DNA of 64,000 bases from Sphingomonas kaistensis (lineage in GTDB: Bacteria > Pseudomonadota > Alphaproteobacteria > Sphingomonadales > Sphingomonadaceae), in assembly GCF_036884275.1 (NCBI RefSeq), contig NZ_CP145607.1, positions 372,001-436,000 on the forward strand. Direction: 5' to 3'. Of this stretch, positions 1-10,612 are shown in pieces. Made by a program: the position numbers and the translations under genes. The first letter of the stretch is position 1, and every line of letters starts with the position of its first letter. The notes under the pieces were generated by a model. That model was not told the origin of the DNA, ran no database searches, and saw only the letters and a program-made list of their open reading frames with translations.

Positions 1-1943
1 AGCGTCGAGGAACCCGAATTGCCGTTGGTGATATCCACCGTCGACATGAAATCGACCGGCAGCGTGCCGAGCGCCGGGGCAGTCCAGCGGCCGTAATCCT
101 TGGCCTTGATCAGATCGATCGCCTTTTGCGGCGCGGCGAATTCGCCCTTGCCGGTCTGCTTGGCGACGAGCCCTTCGGCGGTGGTGAACGGCGTCCACAC
201 CTGCCCGTCGACCGCCTTGCCCGTCACCTTGCCATAGGTGAAGCGGAGCGAGCCGTTGGCATCGGGATAGAGCGTGCGCCCCTTGGCTTCGGCGAAGGCG
301 AGCATCCCGCGCATATAGGCCGACCGCGCCGCCTGAAGCTGACCGGCACGGGCCTTGGCTTCCGCCTCGCGGGCGATATCGCGCGGATAGGAAGCGACAG
401 CAAGCTGGATGAACGGATCGGTCGAGGCTTCGAACTCGGCCGGGGTCTTGTTCAACCAGGCCAGCCGGGTCGCGGTGTCGCCGAGCTTGGTGTCGGCATA
501 GAGGCGGTCCATGCCGAGCTCGGCGATCTTGGCTTCCAGCGCCGGGTCGCGTTTCTCGGCCGGGGCCTTGCGATATTCGGTCAGCGCCTGCTCGAACAAC
601 GCGCGATCGACCTTGGGCACATAGCGCCGCTCGATCGCCGTCAGCCGCTGCTGCGTCGGCAGCAGGTCGCGGTCCTGATAGCCGCTCTCGCGTTGCGCAT
701 CGGGCTTCTGCCGTTCCTTCGACCAGCGATACAGATTGCGCGCGGCGCTCAGCAGCTGGGCGCGGCCGAGCGTGCCCATCCGCACGCTGTCGAGCGCGCT
801 CTGATTGGCTTCGGCGACCAGCGTGTCGAGCGCGGCGGGATTGTACATGGCGGCGCGCCGGGGATCGGCGGCGATCCACGCGCGATATTCGGCTTCCGCA
901 GCCTCCTTGCGCGCGGCAAGGCCGATGCGATCGGCACCCGCCATCTCGCCCAGATACTTCTTCTTGTAATTGTCGGCGCCCTTGATGATCGAGGCATATT
1001 TGATCGTCGCGTCAGGATCGCCCGCGGTCGCCTTTTCGATCGCCGCCGAATAGTCGTTCAGCAGCTGCTGCTGGACCGGCGTCATGGTGTCGAAATTGAA
1101 CTTGGCTTCGGCCGCGGTGACCAGGCGGCTGGTGGTGCCGGGGAAGCCGGCGACCATCACGAAGTCGTTCTCCTTGACGCCCTCGGTCGCGACCTTGAGC
1201 CAGGACTTGGGCTTGTAAGGCACATTGGTCGCGGCATAGGGCGCCGAGGTGCCGTCCGGCGCGACGTAAGCGCGATAGAAGCCGAAATCGCCCGTGTGGC
1301 GCGGCCACATCCAGTTGTCGGTCTCACCGCCGAAATTGCCGATCCCGCCGGCGGGTGCATAGACCAGGCGCACGTCCTTGATCTCGAGCTGCTGCTGCAG
1401 GAAGTAGGTCGCGCCGCCGTAGTAAGCACGCACGTCGCAGCGGCGGTTGGGCTGCTTTTCGCAGGCCGACACCAGCGCCTTGCGATTGGCTTCCATCTTT
1501 TCGTAGCGCGCCGCGCCGGTGAGGCGAGTGGAGACGCCCTTGTTCATGTCGCGCGTAACGTCGCGCAGGTCCTCGATCACATAGATGCGCGTGCCGGGCG
1601 CGGCGGGCAGTTCGCCCGCGAAATCGGCGGCGAGGAAACCGTCGGTCAGATAATCCTGCCCGGGCTTCGAATTATACTGGATCGAGCCGTAGACGCAGTG
1701 GTGGTTGGTCGCGACCAGCCCCTGCGGGCTGAGGAACGCCGCCGAGCAACCGCCCAGCGAGGCGATGGCGTTCATCGGCGCCTTTTGCAGGTCGCCAAGC
1801 GTCGCCGGATCAAGCTGCAAGCCCTTGGCCTTGAGTTCGGCGGCAAGGCTTGGCGTCTGGCGCGGCAGCCACATGCCTTCTTCGGCGTGGGCCGCGGTGG
1901 ACGCGAGCAAGCTGGTCACGGCAAGGCTGAGGAATCTGGTCAT
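1..1943 (-). CDS. S46 family dipeptidyl-peptidase (DPP7/DPP11-like), 3' end cut by window
   Basis: The reading frame is open from an ATG at 1943 to the window edge, giving 647 residues without the C-terminus. An N-terminal signal peptide (MTRFLSLAVTSLLASTAAHA) precedes EEGMW, the usual mature start of S46 peptidases, so the enzyme should be exported. The catalytic His region is GGCSAAFLSPQGLVATNHHC (His near 81-82), and the Ser region DITNGNSGSS lies at the very end (Ser about 643); both are typical of the family. S46 enzymes release dipeptides from peptide N-termini in the periplasm. It is divergent from the M28 peptidase gene. A second, more distant S46 paralogue lies at 7402-9462. The family call is firm; DPP7 versus DPP11 specificity cannot be decided here. 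Confidence 0.93.
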   Translation of the reverse strand, partial: MTRFLSLAVTSLLASTAAHAEEGMWLPRQTPSLAAELKAKGLQLDPATLGDLQKAPMNAIASLGGCSAAFLSPQGLVATNHHCVYGSIQYNSKPGQDYLTDGFLAADFAGELPAAPGTRIYVIEDLRDVTRDMNKGVSTRLTGAARYEKMEANRKALVSACEKQPNRRCDVRAYYGGATYFLQQQLEIKDVRLVYAPAGGIGNFGGETDNWMWPRHTGDFGFYRAYVAPDGTSAPYAATNVPYKPKSWLKVATEGVKENDFVMVAGFPGTTSRLVTAAEAKFNFDTMTPVQQQLLNDYSAAIEKATAGDPDATIKYASIIKGADNYKKKYLGEMAGADRIGLAARKEAAEAEYRAWIAADPRRAAMYNPAALDTLVAEANQSALDSVRMGTLGRAQLLSAARNLYRWSKERQKPDAQRESGYQDRDLLPTQQRLTAIERRYVPKVDRALFEQALTEYRKAPAEKRDPALEAKIAELGMDRLYADTKLGDTATRLAWLNKTPAEFEASTDPFIQLAVASYPRDIAREAEAKARAGQLQAARSAYMRGMLAFAEAKGRTLYPDANGSLRFTYGKVTGKAVDGQVWTPFTTAEGLVAKQTGKGEFAAPQKAIDLIKAKDYGRWTAPALGTLPVDFMSTVDITNGNSGSST

Positions 1944-2143
1944 CTTGGGTCCTGTGCAAAAGCTTCAGGCGGTGGGGCGTAACAGAAGCGCGAGCGCCCG
2001 CCAATCGCCCCGGCCCCGCCACGCATTATCCTTTTATTTCAGGCGGTAGGCGGCCACGGCCGCGTCTGCGCGAACTTTTCGTGTGCAGTCCGGCCCAAGC
2101 AATGCGACACGCAAGGAAAGACCCCTGTTTGGAGTACGCACCA

Positions 2144-3898
2144 ATGAGTCTCGTTCGCGCCGGCACGATCGTCGTTGGCCTTGCTGTCCTTGGGGCGTGC
2201 CGCACGCCGGGAGAGCCGGCGATGGATGCGGCGCCCGAAGTCAGCGCGGCTCCGTCGGCAGCGCCGCAGCAGGCCGCGGCGATCAGCGCGCAGCGTATGT
2301 CGGAGATCACGCGGGTGCTCGCCTCGGACGAATTCGAAGGCCGCTCGATGGGCACGCCGGGCGAGGAGAAAACCATCGCCTACCTGATCGAGCAATATAA
2401 GGCGGCGGGGCTTGAGCCCGGCGGCGAGAATGGCGGCTGGACGCAGGCGGTGCCGCTGATCCGCACCAAGCTCCAGGGGCCGCAGCTGTCGATCCGGCAG
2501 GGCGCGACTACCACGCCGCTGTCCTTTCCGAACGACATCTATGTCAGCACCGTGCGCGACACGCAGGCCGCGCGGATCGACGGCGCGCCGATCGTGTTCG
2601 TCGGCTACGGCACGGCGGCGCCCGAGCGAGGGTGGGACGACTTCAAGGGCACCGACCTCAAGGGCAAGGTCGCCCTATTCCTGGTCAACGATCCCGATTT
2701 CGAAGCCGCGACGGGGGAGCCGGTCGCGGGCAAGTTCGGCGGCAAGACCATGACCTATTACGGGCGCTGGACCTACAAGTTCGAGGAAGCCGCCCGGCGT
2801 GGCGCGATCGGGGCGATCATCGTCCACGAAACCGAGAGCGCGGGCTACGGCTGGAACGTGGTGCAGAGCGCGGCGGGCGAGAACTTCAACATCGTGCTGC
2901 CCGCGGGCGCGACCCAGCCGGTGCTGCTGCAAGGCTGGATGCAGCAGCCCGCGGCCGAGGCGCTGCTGCGCCGCGCGGGCTATGATTATCGGACGTTGAA
3001 GACGCAGGCCCGCCGGGCCGACTTCCGGCCGATCGACCTCAAGGCGCGGTTCAATGCCAGCGCGGGCGTCGAGCTCAGCCGGATCCAGAGCCGCAATGTG
3101 ATCGGCAAGCTGACCGGCGGCCGTTATCCGGACGAGACGGTGAGCTATAGCGGACATTGGGACGCCTATGGCGTCGGCGCCCCCGACGCGCAGGGGCGCA
3201 CGGTGCGGCCGGGCGCAGCGGACGATGCGCTGGGCCTCGCCGCGATGATCGAGATCGCGCGCAAGTTCGCGACCGGCCCGCGGCCCGAACGCAGCCTCGT
3301 TTTCGCCGCCTGGACCGCCGAGGAACGCGGGCTCTTGGGCTCCGAATATTACGCACAGAACCCGTTGTATCCGCATGCCAAGATGGCCGCGAACCTGACG
3401 CTCGACACCTTGCAATGGGCCGGGCCGACCCGCGACACCCTGCTGATCGGGCAAGGGCAGAGCGAGCTCGAGCGCTATCTGACCGAGGGCGCGGCGGCGC
3501 AGGGGCGGACGGTAACCCCCGAAGGCCGGCCCGAGCGCGGCCTGTTCTATCGTGCCGACCACTTCACGCTTGCCAAGCGCGGGGTGCCGGTGCTGCTGAG
3601 CATGGCGCTGGCGCGCGCCTACGACCTGCAGGACGGCGGCCGGCCGGCGGGCGAGCGCTGGCTCGAGAGCTTCACCGGCACTTGCTACCACCAGACTTGC
3701 GACGCCTGGTCGCCCAGCTGGAACCTCGGCGGCGCGGTGCAGGAAGCGGACCTTTACTATGCGATCGGTGCGCGCCTCGCGAACAGCCGCGCATGGCCGC
3801 GCTGGACCGAAGGATCGGAATTCCGCAAGGTGCGTGAGGACAGCGCCGCCGAGCGCGGCGAAGCCCCGGCCCCGCGCCAGGCGGGCGAGCGCGGCTGA
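2144..3898 (+). CDS. M28 family zinc aminopeptidase, lipoprotein
   Basis: Exported metallopeptidase of 584 aa. I chose ATG 2144 rather than the in-frame ATG at 2081 because it opens a lipoprotein signal with a lipobox-like LGAC and has GGAG about 12 nt upstream. A PA-like insert (around GKVALFLVNDPDF) precedes the M28 catalytic domain. Zinc and catalytic residues appear as SGHWD (His338), GAADD (Asp360/361), TAEERG (Glu393/394) and a later HFTLAKRG His. The family removes N-terminal residues from peptides. The stop overlaps the next gene's start as TGATG, so it is probably translationally coupled to the penicillin acylase. Confidence 0.93.
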   Translation: MSLVRAGTIVVGLAVLGACRTPGEPAMDAAPEVSAAPSAAPQQAAAISAQRMSEITRVLASDEFEGRSMGTPGEEKTIAYLIEQYKAAGLEPGGENGGWTQAVPLIRTKLQGPQLSIRQGATTTPLSFPNDIYVSTVRDTQAARIDGAPIVFVGYGTAAPERGWDDFKGTDLKGKVALFLVNDPDFEAATGEPVAGKFGGKTMTYYGRWTYKFEEAARRGAIGAIIVHETESAGYGWNVVQSAAGENFNIVLPAGATQPVLLQGWMQQPAAEALLRRAGYDYRTLKTQARRADFRPIDLKARFNASAGVELSRIQSRNVIGKLTGGRYPDETVSYSGHWDAYGVGAPDAQGRTVRPGAADDALGLAAMIEIARKFATGPRPERSLVFAAWTAEERGLLGSEYYAQNPLYPHAKMAANLTLDTLQWAGPTRDTLLIGQGQSELERYLTEGAAAQGRTVTPEGRPERGLFYRADHFTLAKRGVPVLLSMALARAYDLQDGGRPAGERWLESFTGTCYHQTCDAWSPSWNLGGAVQEADLYYAIGARLANSRAWPRWTEGSEFRKVREDSAAERGEAPAPRQAGERG

Positions 3899-6057
3899 TG
3901 CCGGCGGTCGCGCGCCTTCTCGCGGCCCCCGCGCTCCTCCTCGCGCTGACCGCCGCCTCGCCTGCGGAGAAGCAGCAGTGGGCGGCGCAGGCGAAGCGCG
4001 TCACCATCGTCCGCGACGATTGGGGCATCGCGCACATCAGCGGGCCGAAGGATGCCGACGCGGTCTTCGGCATGATGGTGGCGCAGGCTGAGGACGACTT
4101 TCCGCGGGTCGAGGCCAATCTCCTCACCGCCCTCGGCCGCACAGCCGAAGCGGAGGGGGAGAAGGCGATCTGGCGCGACCTGCGCGCGCGGCTGTACGTC
4201 AGCGAGCCGGAGCTGAAAGCCCATTATGCCGCGAGCCCGGCGTGGCTGCGCAGCCTCATGAACGCCTGGGCGGCGGGGTTGAACCATTATCTCGCCACGC
4301 ACCCGACTGTGCGGCCCAGAGTGCTGACGCGGTTCGAGCCGTGGATGGCGCTGAGCTTCACCGAAGGCAGCATCGGCGGCGATATCGAGCGGATCGACCT
4401 TGCGAAGCTCGAGCAATTCTATAGCGGCAGCGCGACGCAGACCGCGGCGCTGCCCGACAACGAACCGCGCGGATCGAACGGCATCGCCATCGCGCCCGCC
4501 CTCACCCGCGACGGCCGGGCGCTGCTGCTGATCAACCCGCACACCAGCTTTTTCTTCCGCTCCGAGCAGCAGGTGACCAGCGGCGAGGGGCTGAACGCCT
4601 ACGGCGCGTCGACCTGGGGGCAATTCTTCATCTACCAGGGCTTCAATCCGACGCTCGGATGGATGCACACGTCGAGCGGGGTCGACAGCGTCGACGAGTT
4701 CGCGTTCGACGTACGCGGCGGGGAGGCACCGGTCTATCGCTTCGGTGCAAACTGGCGGCCGATGCAGGCGCGCGACATCACGCTGCGCTATCGCGCGGCC
4801 GACGGGACCCTCGTGAGCCGCACTTTCCGCACCTGGCGCACGCATCGCGGGCCGGTGATCCGCGCCGAGGGCAATCGCTGGATTGCTTTTGCGATGCTCG
4901 ACAATCCGGTCGCCGCGCTTCAGCAAAGCTATTTGAGAACCAAGGCCCGCGACCTCGCCGGCTTCCAGAAGGTGGCCGAATTCAAGGCCAACAGCTCCAA
5001 CAATACGCTGGTCGCGACGGCGAAGGGCGAGATCGCCTATCTCCATCCGCAGTTCGTGCCCCGGCGCGACGACCGAATCGATTATACGGGCGTGGTCGAC
5101 GGCAGCGATCCGGCGACCGACTGGCGCGGGCTGCATGCGGTGGCCGAGCTGCCCAATGCGATCAATCCGGCGACCGGCTGGACGCAGAACACCAATGCCT
5201 GGCCCTATCGCGCGGCGGGCAGCGCGAGCCCCGACCCGGCGCGTTTCCCACGCTACATGGACACGTTCGGCGAGAATTATCGCGGGGTTCATGCGCAGCA
5301 ATTGCTGACGGGATCGCGCGGCTGGACGCTGGAAGGATTGCGCGCGGCGGCGTTTGATCCGCAGCAGCCGGGCTTTGCCGAGCTCGTCCCGCAACTGGTG
5401 CGCGCGTACGACGCGCTACCTCGCGGCGATGCGCGGCGAGCCGCGCTGGCCCCGCCGATCGCGGCCCTGCGCGGCTGGGACCACCGCTGGAGCGCCGACA
5501 GCATTCCGCAATCGCTGGCGATGTTCTGCGGCGAAGCGCTGCAAAAGAAGCTGGCGCCGCGCCCGGGCGAAGCGCGCAACCGCTTCTTCGCGCGGCTCGG
5601 GTCCGGCACGAGCGACGCGCAGAAGCTCGATGCGCTGACCGAAGCGGTTGCGCGGCTCACCACCGATTTCGGCAGGTGGCAGGTGCCGTGGGGGGACATC
5701 AACCGCTTTCAGCGCATTTCACCCGCGATCGATCATCCGTTCAGCGATGCAGAACCCAGCATTCCGCTGCCCTTCGCATCGGGCATCTGGGGCTCGCTCG
5801 CTTCGGTCGGCTCGGGCCCCAAGCCCGGCACCAAGCGCTGGTACGGGACCAGCGGCAACAGCTTCGTCGCGGTCGTCGAGTTCGGGCCGAGGGTCCGCGC
5901 GGTGGCGGTGATGGCGGGCGGCGAGAGCGGCAATCCCGCCTCGCCCCATTTCAACGACCAGGCGGCGCGCTATGCGGCGGGCAATTTGCGCCCGGTCTAT
6001 TTCTACCCGGACGAGCTGCGCGGCCACATCAGCCGGACCTATCGCCCCGGCGAATAG
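3898..6057 (+). CDS. Penicillin acylase family (Ntn) hydrolase
   Basis: The 719-aa protein has a hydrophobic N-terminal signal followed by an alpha-chain-like start ([20 protein letters not shown]). The predicted nucleophile is Ser193 in [12 protein letters not shown], which would become the N-terminus of the beta chain after self-cleavage. [13 protein letters not shown] and later Asn/Arg-rich segments fit the acylase fold. Known members cleave amide bonds of beta-lactams, N-acyl-homoserine lactones or cyclic lipopeptides (aculeacin-like); the substrate here is unknown. The ATG overlaps the M28 stop (TGATG). The 3' end overlaps the convergent amidohydrolase gene by 19 bp. Processing and substrate are inferred. 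Confidence 0.92.
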   Translation: MPAVARLLAAPALLLALTAASPAEKQQWAAQAKRVTIVRDDWGIAHISGPKDADAVFGMMVAQAEDDFPRVEANLLTALGRTAEAEGEKAIWRDLRARLYVSEPELKAHYAASPAWLRSLMNAWAAGLNHYLATHPTVRPRVLTRFEPWMALSFTEGSIGGDIERIDLAKLEQFYSGSATQTAALPDNEPRGSNGIAIAPALTRDGRALLLINPHTSFFFRSEQQVTSGEGLNAYGASTWGQFFIYQGFNPTLGWMHTSSGVDSVDEFAFDVRGGEAPVYRFGANWRPMQARDITLRYRAADGTLVSRTFRTWRTHRGPVIRAEGNRWIAFAMLDNPVAALQQSYLRTKARDLAGFQKVAEFKANSSNNTLVATAKGEIAYLHPQFVPRRDDRIDYTGVVDGSDPATDWRGLHAVAELPNAINPATGWTQNTNAWPYRAAGSASPDPARFPRYMDTFGENYRGVHAQQLLTGSRGWTLEGLRAAAFDPQQPGFAELVPQLVRAYDALPRGDARRAALAPPIAALRGWDHRWSADSIPQSLAMFCGEALQKKLAPRPGEARNRFFARLGSGTSDAQKLDALTEAVARLTTDFGRWQVPWGDINRFQRISPAIDHPFSDAEPSIPLPFASGIWGSLASVGSGPKPGTKRWYGTSGNSFVAVVEFGPRVRAVAVMAGGESGNPASPHFNDQAARYAAGNLRPVYFYPDELRGHISRTYRPGE

Positions 6058-7292
6058 ATCCGGCCGTCCTTGATTACCTGCCGCACCCGGCGGGTGGCGG
6101 TGATGTCGGCGGTGGGATCGCCTTGCACCGCGACGAGATCGGCGCGGAGACCGGGCCGGATCGCGCCGCGGTCGGCAAGGCCGAACGCCTTGGCATTGCC
6201 CGAGGTTACCGCGACCATCGTCGCCAGCGGGGTCATCCCGCCCGCGACCATCAGCTCCAGCTCACGCGCATTGTCGCCGTGGGCATAGACCCCGACGTCG
6301 CCCCCGGCGCAGATCGGCGCGCCCGCTTTCAGCGCCAGTGCGAACGCCTTGCGGCTGAGGCTGACGGAGGCCAGCGCCGGGTCCGCGCCGTTCCACCCGC
6401 CATATCGCGCCACCGCGTCGGCCGCGGCCAGCGTCGGGCATAGAGTGACGCCGCGCGCGCGCATCTGGGCGAAGATCTCGGCCGTCCCGCCATAGCCATG
6501 CTCGATCGTGTCCGCGCCCGCCGCGATCGCCCGGCGCATGCCTTCGGGGGTCGAGGTGTGGATCGCGACCGGGCGTCCGGCATCGTGCGCGGCGGCGACG
6601 GCGGACTGTAGTTCGGCCAGCGAAAAGGTCGGGCGACTGTCCTCGCCCGCACGCCAGCGATAGTCGCCGTAGAGCTTAATGACGTCGGCGCCGGCCGCGA
6701 TCTGGCTGCGAACGACGCGCACGACCTCGTCGATGCCGCTCGCTTCCTCCGCGCCCAGAGGCACTTCGACCCCCGGCTCGAACCCCTTGGGACCATAAGC
6801 CCCGCGCGCGACGATCGCCTTTGTCGCGACCACCAGATGCGGCCCCGGCACGATCCCTTGATCGATCGCCTGCCGCAGCCCGACATCGGCATAGCCCGCC
6901 CCCTCGGTGCCTAGGTCGCGCAGGGTAGTGAAGCCCGCTTCCAGCGTCTTTCGGGCATGAACCACCGCCCGCGCAGTGCGCAGCGCGAGCTGCTCGTTCA
7001 GCACCTGCGCGTCCCATTTGGCTTCGTTGTAAGGGTGCAGGAACAGGTGGCCGTGGCCCTCGATCATGCCGGGGATGAGGGTGGTACCGGGCAGCTCGAT
7101 CACTCTCGCCCCGGCGGGCGCGGGCAGGTTGGGTCCGACCGCCGCGATCCGGTCGCCCTGGACCAGCACCTGCCACCCGGCGCGTGGGGTGCCGACGCCG
7201 TCGAACACGCGGTCGGACTTCAGCAGCAGAGGCGGCGCGGCGGCCGGCTGCGCCGCGGCAAGCGCCGCCGAAAGAACCCAGCCCAATACCAT
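6039..7292 (-). CDS. Secreted amidohydrolase (imidazolonepropionase/prolidase-like)
   Basis: The 417-aa amidohydrolase-superfamily protein starts with a signal-like segment ([19 protein letters not shown]). Metal-binding motifs are visible in order: [10 protein letters not shown] for the first His pair, a probable carboxylated Lys in ADVIKLYGD, His in AIHTST and TIEHGYGG, and the final Asp in ICAGGDVG. Such exported enzymes hydrolyse Xaa-Pro dipeptides or related cyclic amides. It ends convergently inside the last 19 bp of the penicillin acylase gene and is divergent from the second S46 gene. Neighbouring peptidases suggest peptide scavenging, which is inference. Exact substrate unknown. Confidence 0.9.
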   Translation of the reverse strand: MVLGWVLSAALAAAQPAAAPPLLLKSDRVFDGVGTPRAGWQVLVQGDRIAAVGPNLPAPAGARVIELPGTTLIPGMIEGHGHLFLHPYNEAKWDAQVLNEQLALRTARAVVHARKTLEAGFTTLRDLGTEGAGYADVGLRQAIDQGIVPGPHLVVATKAIVARGAYGPKGFEPGVEVPLGAEEASGIDEVVRVVRSQIAAGADVIKLYGDYRWRAGEDSRPTFSLAELQSAVAAAHDAGRPVAIHTSTPEGMRRAIAAGADTIEHGYGGTAEIFAQMRARGVTLCPTLAAADAVARYGGWNGADPALASVSLSRKAFALALKAGAPICAGGDVGVYAHGDNARELELMVAGGMTPLATMVAVTSGNAKAFGLADRGAIRPGLRADLVAVQGDPTADITATRRVRQVIKDGRIYSPGR

Positions 7293-7401
7293 CTCGCGTC
7301 TCCCCTTTGGCCCGATCCAAGCGGATCACCGCCCCTCGCGCAAGCTTGCCGCGCCCCGGCTTCATGTTACGGGGAAGACCACCCAATCAGGAGAGCATCC
7401 C

Positions 7402-9462
7402 TTGCGCCGTTCCTCCCTGCTTCTCGCCGCCGCCTCCATCCTGTTGCCAAGCGCGGCGGCGGCCGAGGAAGGGATGTGGACCTTCGACAACTTCCCGATC
7501 GCCGCGGCCAATCGGGACCTCGGCACGTCGATCGACCAGAAATGGCTCGACAAGGTCCGCCTCGCCTCGGTGCGGCTGGGCGGTGCGTCGGGCGGGCTGG
7601 TCTCGCCCGACGGGCTGATCCTCACCAACGAGCATGTCGCCTCGCGCTGCGTCGAGGATCTGTCCACGCCCGAGCGCAATTACGTGCAGACCGGCTTTAC
7701 CCCGCAATCGCGCGCCGAAGAACGCCAATGCCCCGGCATGGTCGCCGAGATCCTGACCGACATCCGCGACGTCACGCAGCGGATGCAGGCGGCGGGCGCG
7801 GGCCTTAGCGGCGAAGCCTTCACCAAGGCGCGCGATGCCGAAGCGGGCCGGATCGAAACCGAAGCCTGCGGGTCGGACAAGAGCCGCCGCTGCCAGGTGG
7901 TGACGCTGTACCGCGGCGGGCAGTTCAAGCTCTACACCTACCGCCGCTACACCGACGTCCGCCTCGCCTTCGCGCCCGAGCATCGCGCCTCGGCCTTCGG
8001 CGGCGATCTCGACAACTTCAGCTTCCCGCGCTTCGCGGTCGATGCGGCGTTCGTCCGCCTGTACGAGAACAATCAGCCGGTGAAGACGCCGGGCTATCTG
8101 CGCTGGAACGCCGCCCCGCCGCAGGAGAACCAGCCGGTGTTCCTGTCGGGCAGCCCCGGCGCGACCCAGCGGCTGCTGACGCAGGCGCAGTTGCGGACGG
8201 TGCAGGACGTGACGCTGCCCCTGGAGCAGCTGATCAACAGCGAGCTGCGCGGCCGGCTGCTGCGGTTCAGCCACGAGAACGAGCGCAACGCCTTTATCGC
8301 CGGACAGGCGATTTCGGGCGTCGAGAACACCTACAAGCGCGGGTTCGGGCGGCAGCAGTCGCTGATCGACCAGCGCTTCATGGCCCGCCGCGCCGCGGCC
8401 GAAGCGGACTTCCGTGCCCGGGTCCAGGCCGACCCGGCGCTGCGCCAGTCGATCGGCGATCCGTGGACCGATCTTGCGAATCTCCAGCCCGAGATGATCC
8501 GCCTCTACCCCGGCTATTACATGCTGGAGGCACGCGCGGGCGGCGGGTCGCAGCTTTACAACTGGGCCGAGGACCTCGTGCGCGGGGCGCAGGAACGGCC
8601 CAAGCCCAATGCCGAGCGCCTGCCCGAATATGGCGACGCGCGGCTGGCGCAGGTCGAGAACGGCCTGCTCGCGACGCGGCCGACTTATCCCGCATTGGAC
8701 GAAGTGCAGCTCGCCTGGTGGCTGTCCAAGGTGCGCGAGATTCTGACCGTCGACGATCCCCGCATCACGCCGCTCTTGGGCAAGGAATCGCCCGAAGCGC
8801 TCGCCGCCCGGCTCGCGCGCGGCACCAGGCTCGGCGATCCGGCGGTGCGCAAGGCGTTGTGGGAAGGCGGCTTTCCCGCGGTGCAGGCGTCGAACGATCC
8901 GCTGATCCAGTTTCTGCTGAAGATCCAGGACGTCACCCGCGCCACCCGCGCGGAGTATGAAGGCAAGGTCCAGGCCCCGACCGACCGCGCCAGCGAAGCG
9001 CTGGCCAAGGCGCGCTTTGCGGTATTCGGAACCAGCCTTTATCCCGACGCGACCGGCACCCTGCGCCTGACCTACGGCCGCCTCAAGGGCTGGACCTATC
9101 AGGGCCGTACCGTGCCTTATGCCACGACCTTTGGCGGGCTGTGGCAGCGGGCGACCGGGGCCGAGCCGTTCGACGTCGCCCCGCGCCTGCTGGCGGCGAA
9201 GGACCGCATTCCGGCCGCCACCATCCTCGACGTCGCGGCCTCGACCGACACCATCGGCGGCTCGTCGGGATCGCCCGCGATCAATGCTAGGGGCGAGATC
9301 ATCGGCGCGAATTTCGATTCCACCGTGCTGACCCAGCGCAACGCTTATGGCTACGATCCCGAAATCAATCGCAGCGTGCTGGTGACCACCACGGCGGTCA
9401 CCGCCGCGCTGCGTCACGCTTATGGGCAGAGCCACCTGCTGCGCGAGCTCGGCGTTCGCTAG
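7402..9462 (+). CDS. S46 family peptidase, divergent paralogue
   Basis: This 686-aa protein is distinct from the S46 peptidase at the left edge. The start is TTG at 7402, which opens a signal peptide (LRRSSLLLAAASILLPSAAAA) followed by EEGMW and has AGGAG about 8 nt upstream; the frame is open further left but without a better start. His78 sits in LTNEHVASRC, where typical members have TNHHC. The Ser motif reads TIGGSSGSPAIN (Ser622), where typical members have GNSGSP. These are conservative variants around intact catalytic residues, so activity is likely but specificity may differ. It is monocistronic, 43 bp upstream of the GT4 gene. Confidence 0.9.
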   Translation: MRRSSLLLAAASILLPSAAAAEEGMWTFDNFPIAAANRDLGTSIDQKWLDKVRLASVRLGGASGGLVSPDGLILTNEHVASRCVEDLSTPERNYVQTGFTPQSRAEERQCPGMVAEILTDIRDVTQRMQAAGAGLSGEAFTKARDAEAGRIETEACGSDKSRRCQVVTLYRGGQFKLYTYRRYTDVRLAFAPEHRASAFGGDLDNFSFPRFAVDAAFVRLYENNQPVKTPGYLRWNAAPPQENQPVFLSGSPGATQRLLTQAQLRTVQDVTLPLEQLINSELRGRLLRFSHENERNAFIAGQAISGVENTYKRGFGRQQSLIDQRFMARRAAAEADFRARVQADPALRQSIGDPWTDLANLQPEMIRLYPGYYMLEARAGGGSQLYNWAEDLVRGAQERPKPNAERLPEYGDARLAQVENGLLATRPTYPALDEVQLAWWLSKVREILTVDDPRITPLLGKESPEALAARLARGTRLGDPAVRKALWEGGFPAVQASNDPLIQFLLKIQDVTRATRAEYEGKVQAPTDRASEALAKARFAVFGTSLYPDATGTLRLTYGRLKGWTYQGRTVPYATTFGGLWQRATGAEPFDVAPRLLAAKDRIPAATILDVAASTDTIGGSSGSPAINARGEIIGANFDSTVLTQRNAYGYDPEINRSVLVTTTAVTAALRHAYGQSHLLRELGVR

Positions 9463-9505
9463 GCCCAAGCGGGAACCGGCGCGGGGCGTCTCCGGTTAAG
9501 CCGGG

Positions 9506-10612
9506 GTGCGAACCACAACCCTGCCGAACCCACTGCGGATCGCCGTGATCGCGCATGTCCGCCATCCGGTCGCCGCGCCGTTCATGGGGGGCATGGAAGC
9601 GCATTGCGACACCTTGGTCCGGCAACTGGTCGGCGAGGGGCACGACGTCACCTTGTTCGCGAGCGGCGACAGTGCGGCCGATCTCCCGCTTCATGCCCTT
9701 GCGCCCCATGCCTATGAGACCGAGCTTCCGTGGTCCGAGTGGCACGGGACCGAGACGCTGCGCCGCTGGCTGCTCCGCGCGTATCGTCAGGCGTGGGACG
9801 AGATCGTCGCGGGCGGGTTCGATATCGTCCACAACAATGCCCTGTTTCCCGACCTGATCGACTGGGCGTCGCGCGACCGGGTAGCGATGGTGACCTCGCT
9901 TCACGTGCCGCCCTTCGACGCGCTGCACGCGGCGGTGGCGCGCAATGCGGGCACACCGTGGCAAAGGTTCACGGTCTGCTCGGGACAGCAGCAAGGGCTG
10001 TGGCCGGCGGGAGCCACCGAGGTCGCGTGGAACGGGATCGCGCTCGGAGACTGGCCCTTTGTAGCAAAAGGAGAGGGCCGCGCGATATGGGTCGGGCGGA
10101 TTACGCCGACCAAGGGCACGCTGGAAGCGATCGCCGCGGCCGATGCGGCAGGCGTCGCGCTGGACATCGCCGGGCCGATCGACTGCCGCGATTATTGGGA
10201 CGAGGTGCGCCCAAAGCTTCGGGCGCCGCATCGGTATCTGGGCCATCTGTCGGGCCCGGCGCTGACCCGCGCGGTCAGCGAAGCGTCCGTGCTGATCGCG
10301 ACCCCGATGTGGGACGAGCCGTTTGGCCTGACCCTGATCGAAGCCATGGCCTGCGGCGTTCCGGTCGCGGCACTGGGGCGCGGCGCGATCCCGGAGGTGG
10401 TAGGCGATGCGGGCGCGGTCGCCCCCACCGTGGCCGAGCTGCCTGACGCGATCCGCGCGGCAATGCGGATCGATCGGTCGATTCCGCGCGCCCGGGTCGA
10501 ACGGCATTTCTCCGCCGCGGCGATGAGCCGGCGCTATGCCGAGGCTTATGCGTCGGCGAGCGCCGGTCTTTCGGCTTCGAGCACGGCCAGCACCCGCGCC
10601 GAGCTGGCGTAA
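9506..10612 (+). CDS. Glycosyltransferase family 4
   Basis: The 368-aa GT-B retaining glycosyltransferase begins at a GTG with a weak ribosome-binding site. The N-terminal Rossmann half shows a glycine-rich acceptor loop (FMGGMEAHCDTL). The nucleotide-sugar half shows the E-x7-E signature in EPFGLTLIEAMACGVPV, near residues 270-285. It resembles cytosolic GT4 enzymes using UDP- or GDP-sugars. It converges on, and overlaps by 67 bp, the GT2 gene of the opposing glycosyltransferase operon, so all four probably serve one glycan pathway, though the product cannot be read from sequence. Confidence 0.88.
   Translation: MRTTTLPNPLRIAVIAHVRHPVAAPFMGGMEAHCDTLVRQLVGEGHDVTLFASGDSAADLPLHALAPHAYETELPWSEWHGTETLRRWLLRAYRQAWDEIVAGGFDIVHNNALFPDLIDWASRDRVAMVTSLHVPPFDALHAAVARNAGTPWQRFTVCSGQQQGLWPAGATEVAWNGIALGDWPFVAKGEGRAIWVGRITPTKGTLEAIAAADAAGVALDIAGPIDCRDYWDEVRPKLRAPHRYLGHLSGPALTRAVSEASVLIATPMWDEPFGLTLIEAMACGVPVAALGRGAIPEVVGDAGAVAPTVAELPDAIRAAMRIDRSIPRARVERHFSAAAMSRRYAEAYASASAGLSASSTASTRAELA

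Noticed and set aside
126-1982. Long plus-strand frame opposite the first S46 peptidase
   Set aside because: Arg/Gly/His-rich translation without domains; the minus strand carries clear S46 motifs and a signal peptide.
3757-5394. 545-codon minus-strand frame across the penicillin acylase gene
   Set aside because: Antisense shadow in GC-rich DNA; low-complexity composition and no family features.
7387-9468. 693-codon minus-strand frame over the second S46 gene
   Set aside because: Mirror frame of the S46 peptidase; the plus strand has ribosome-binding site, signal peptide and catalytic motifs.
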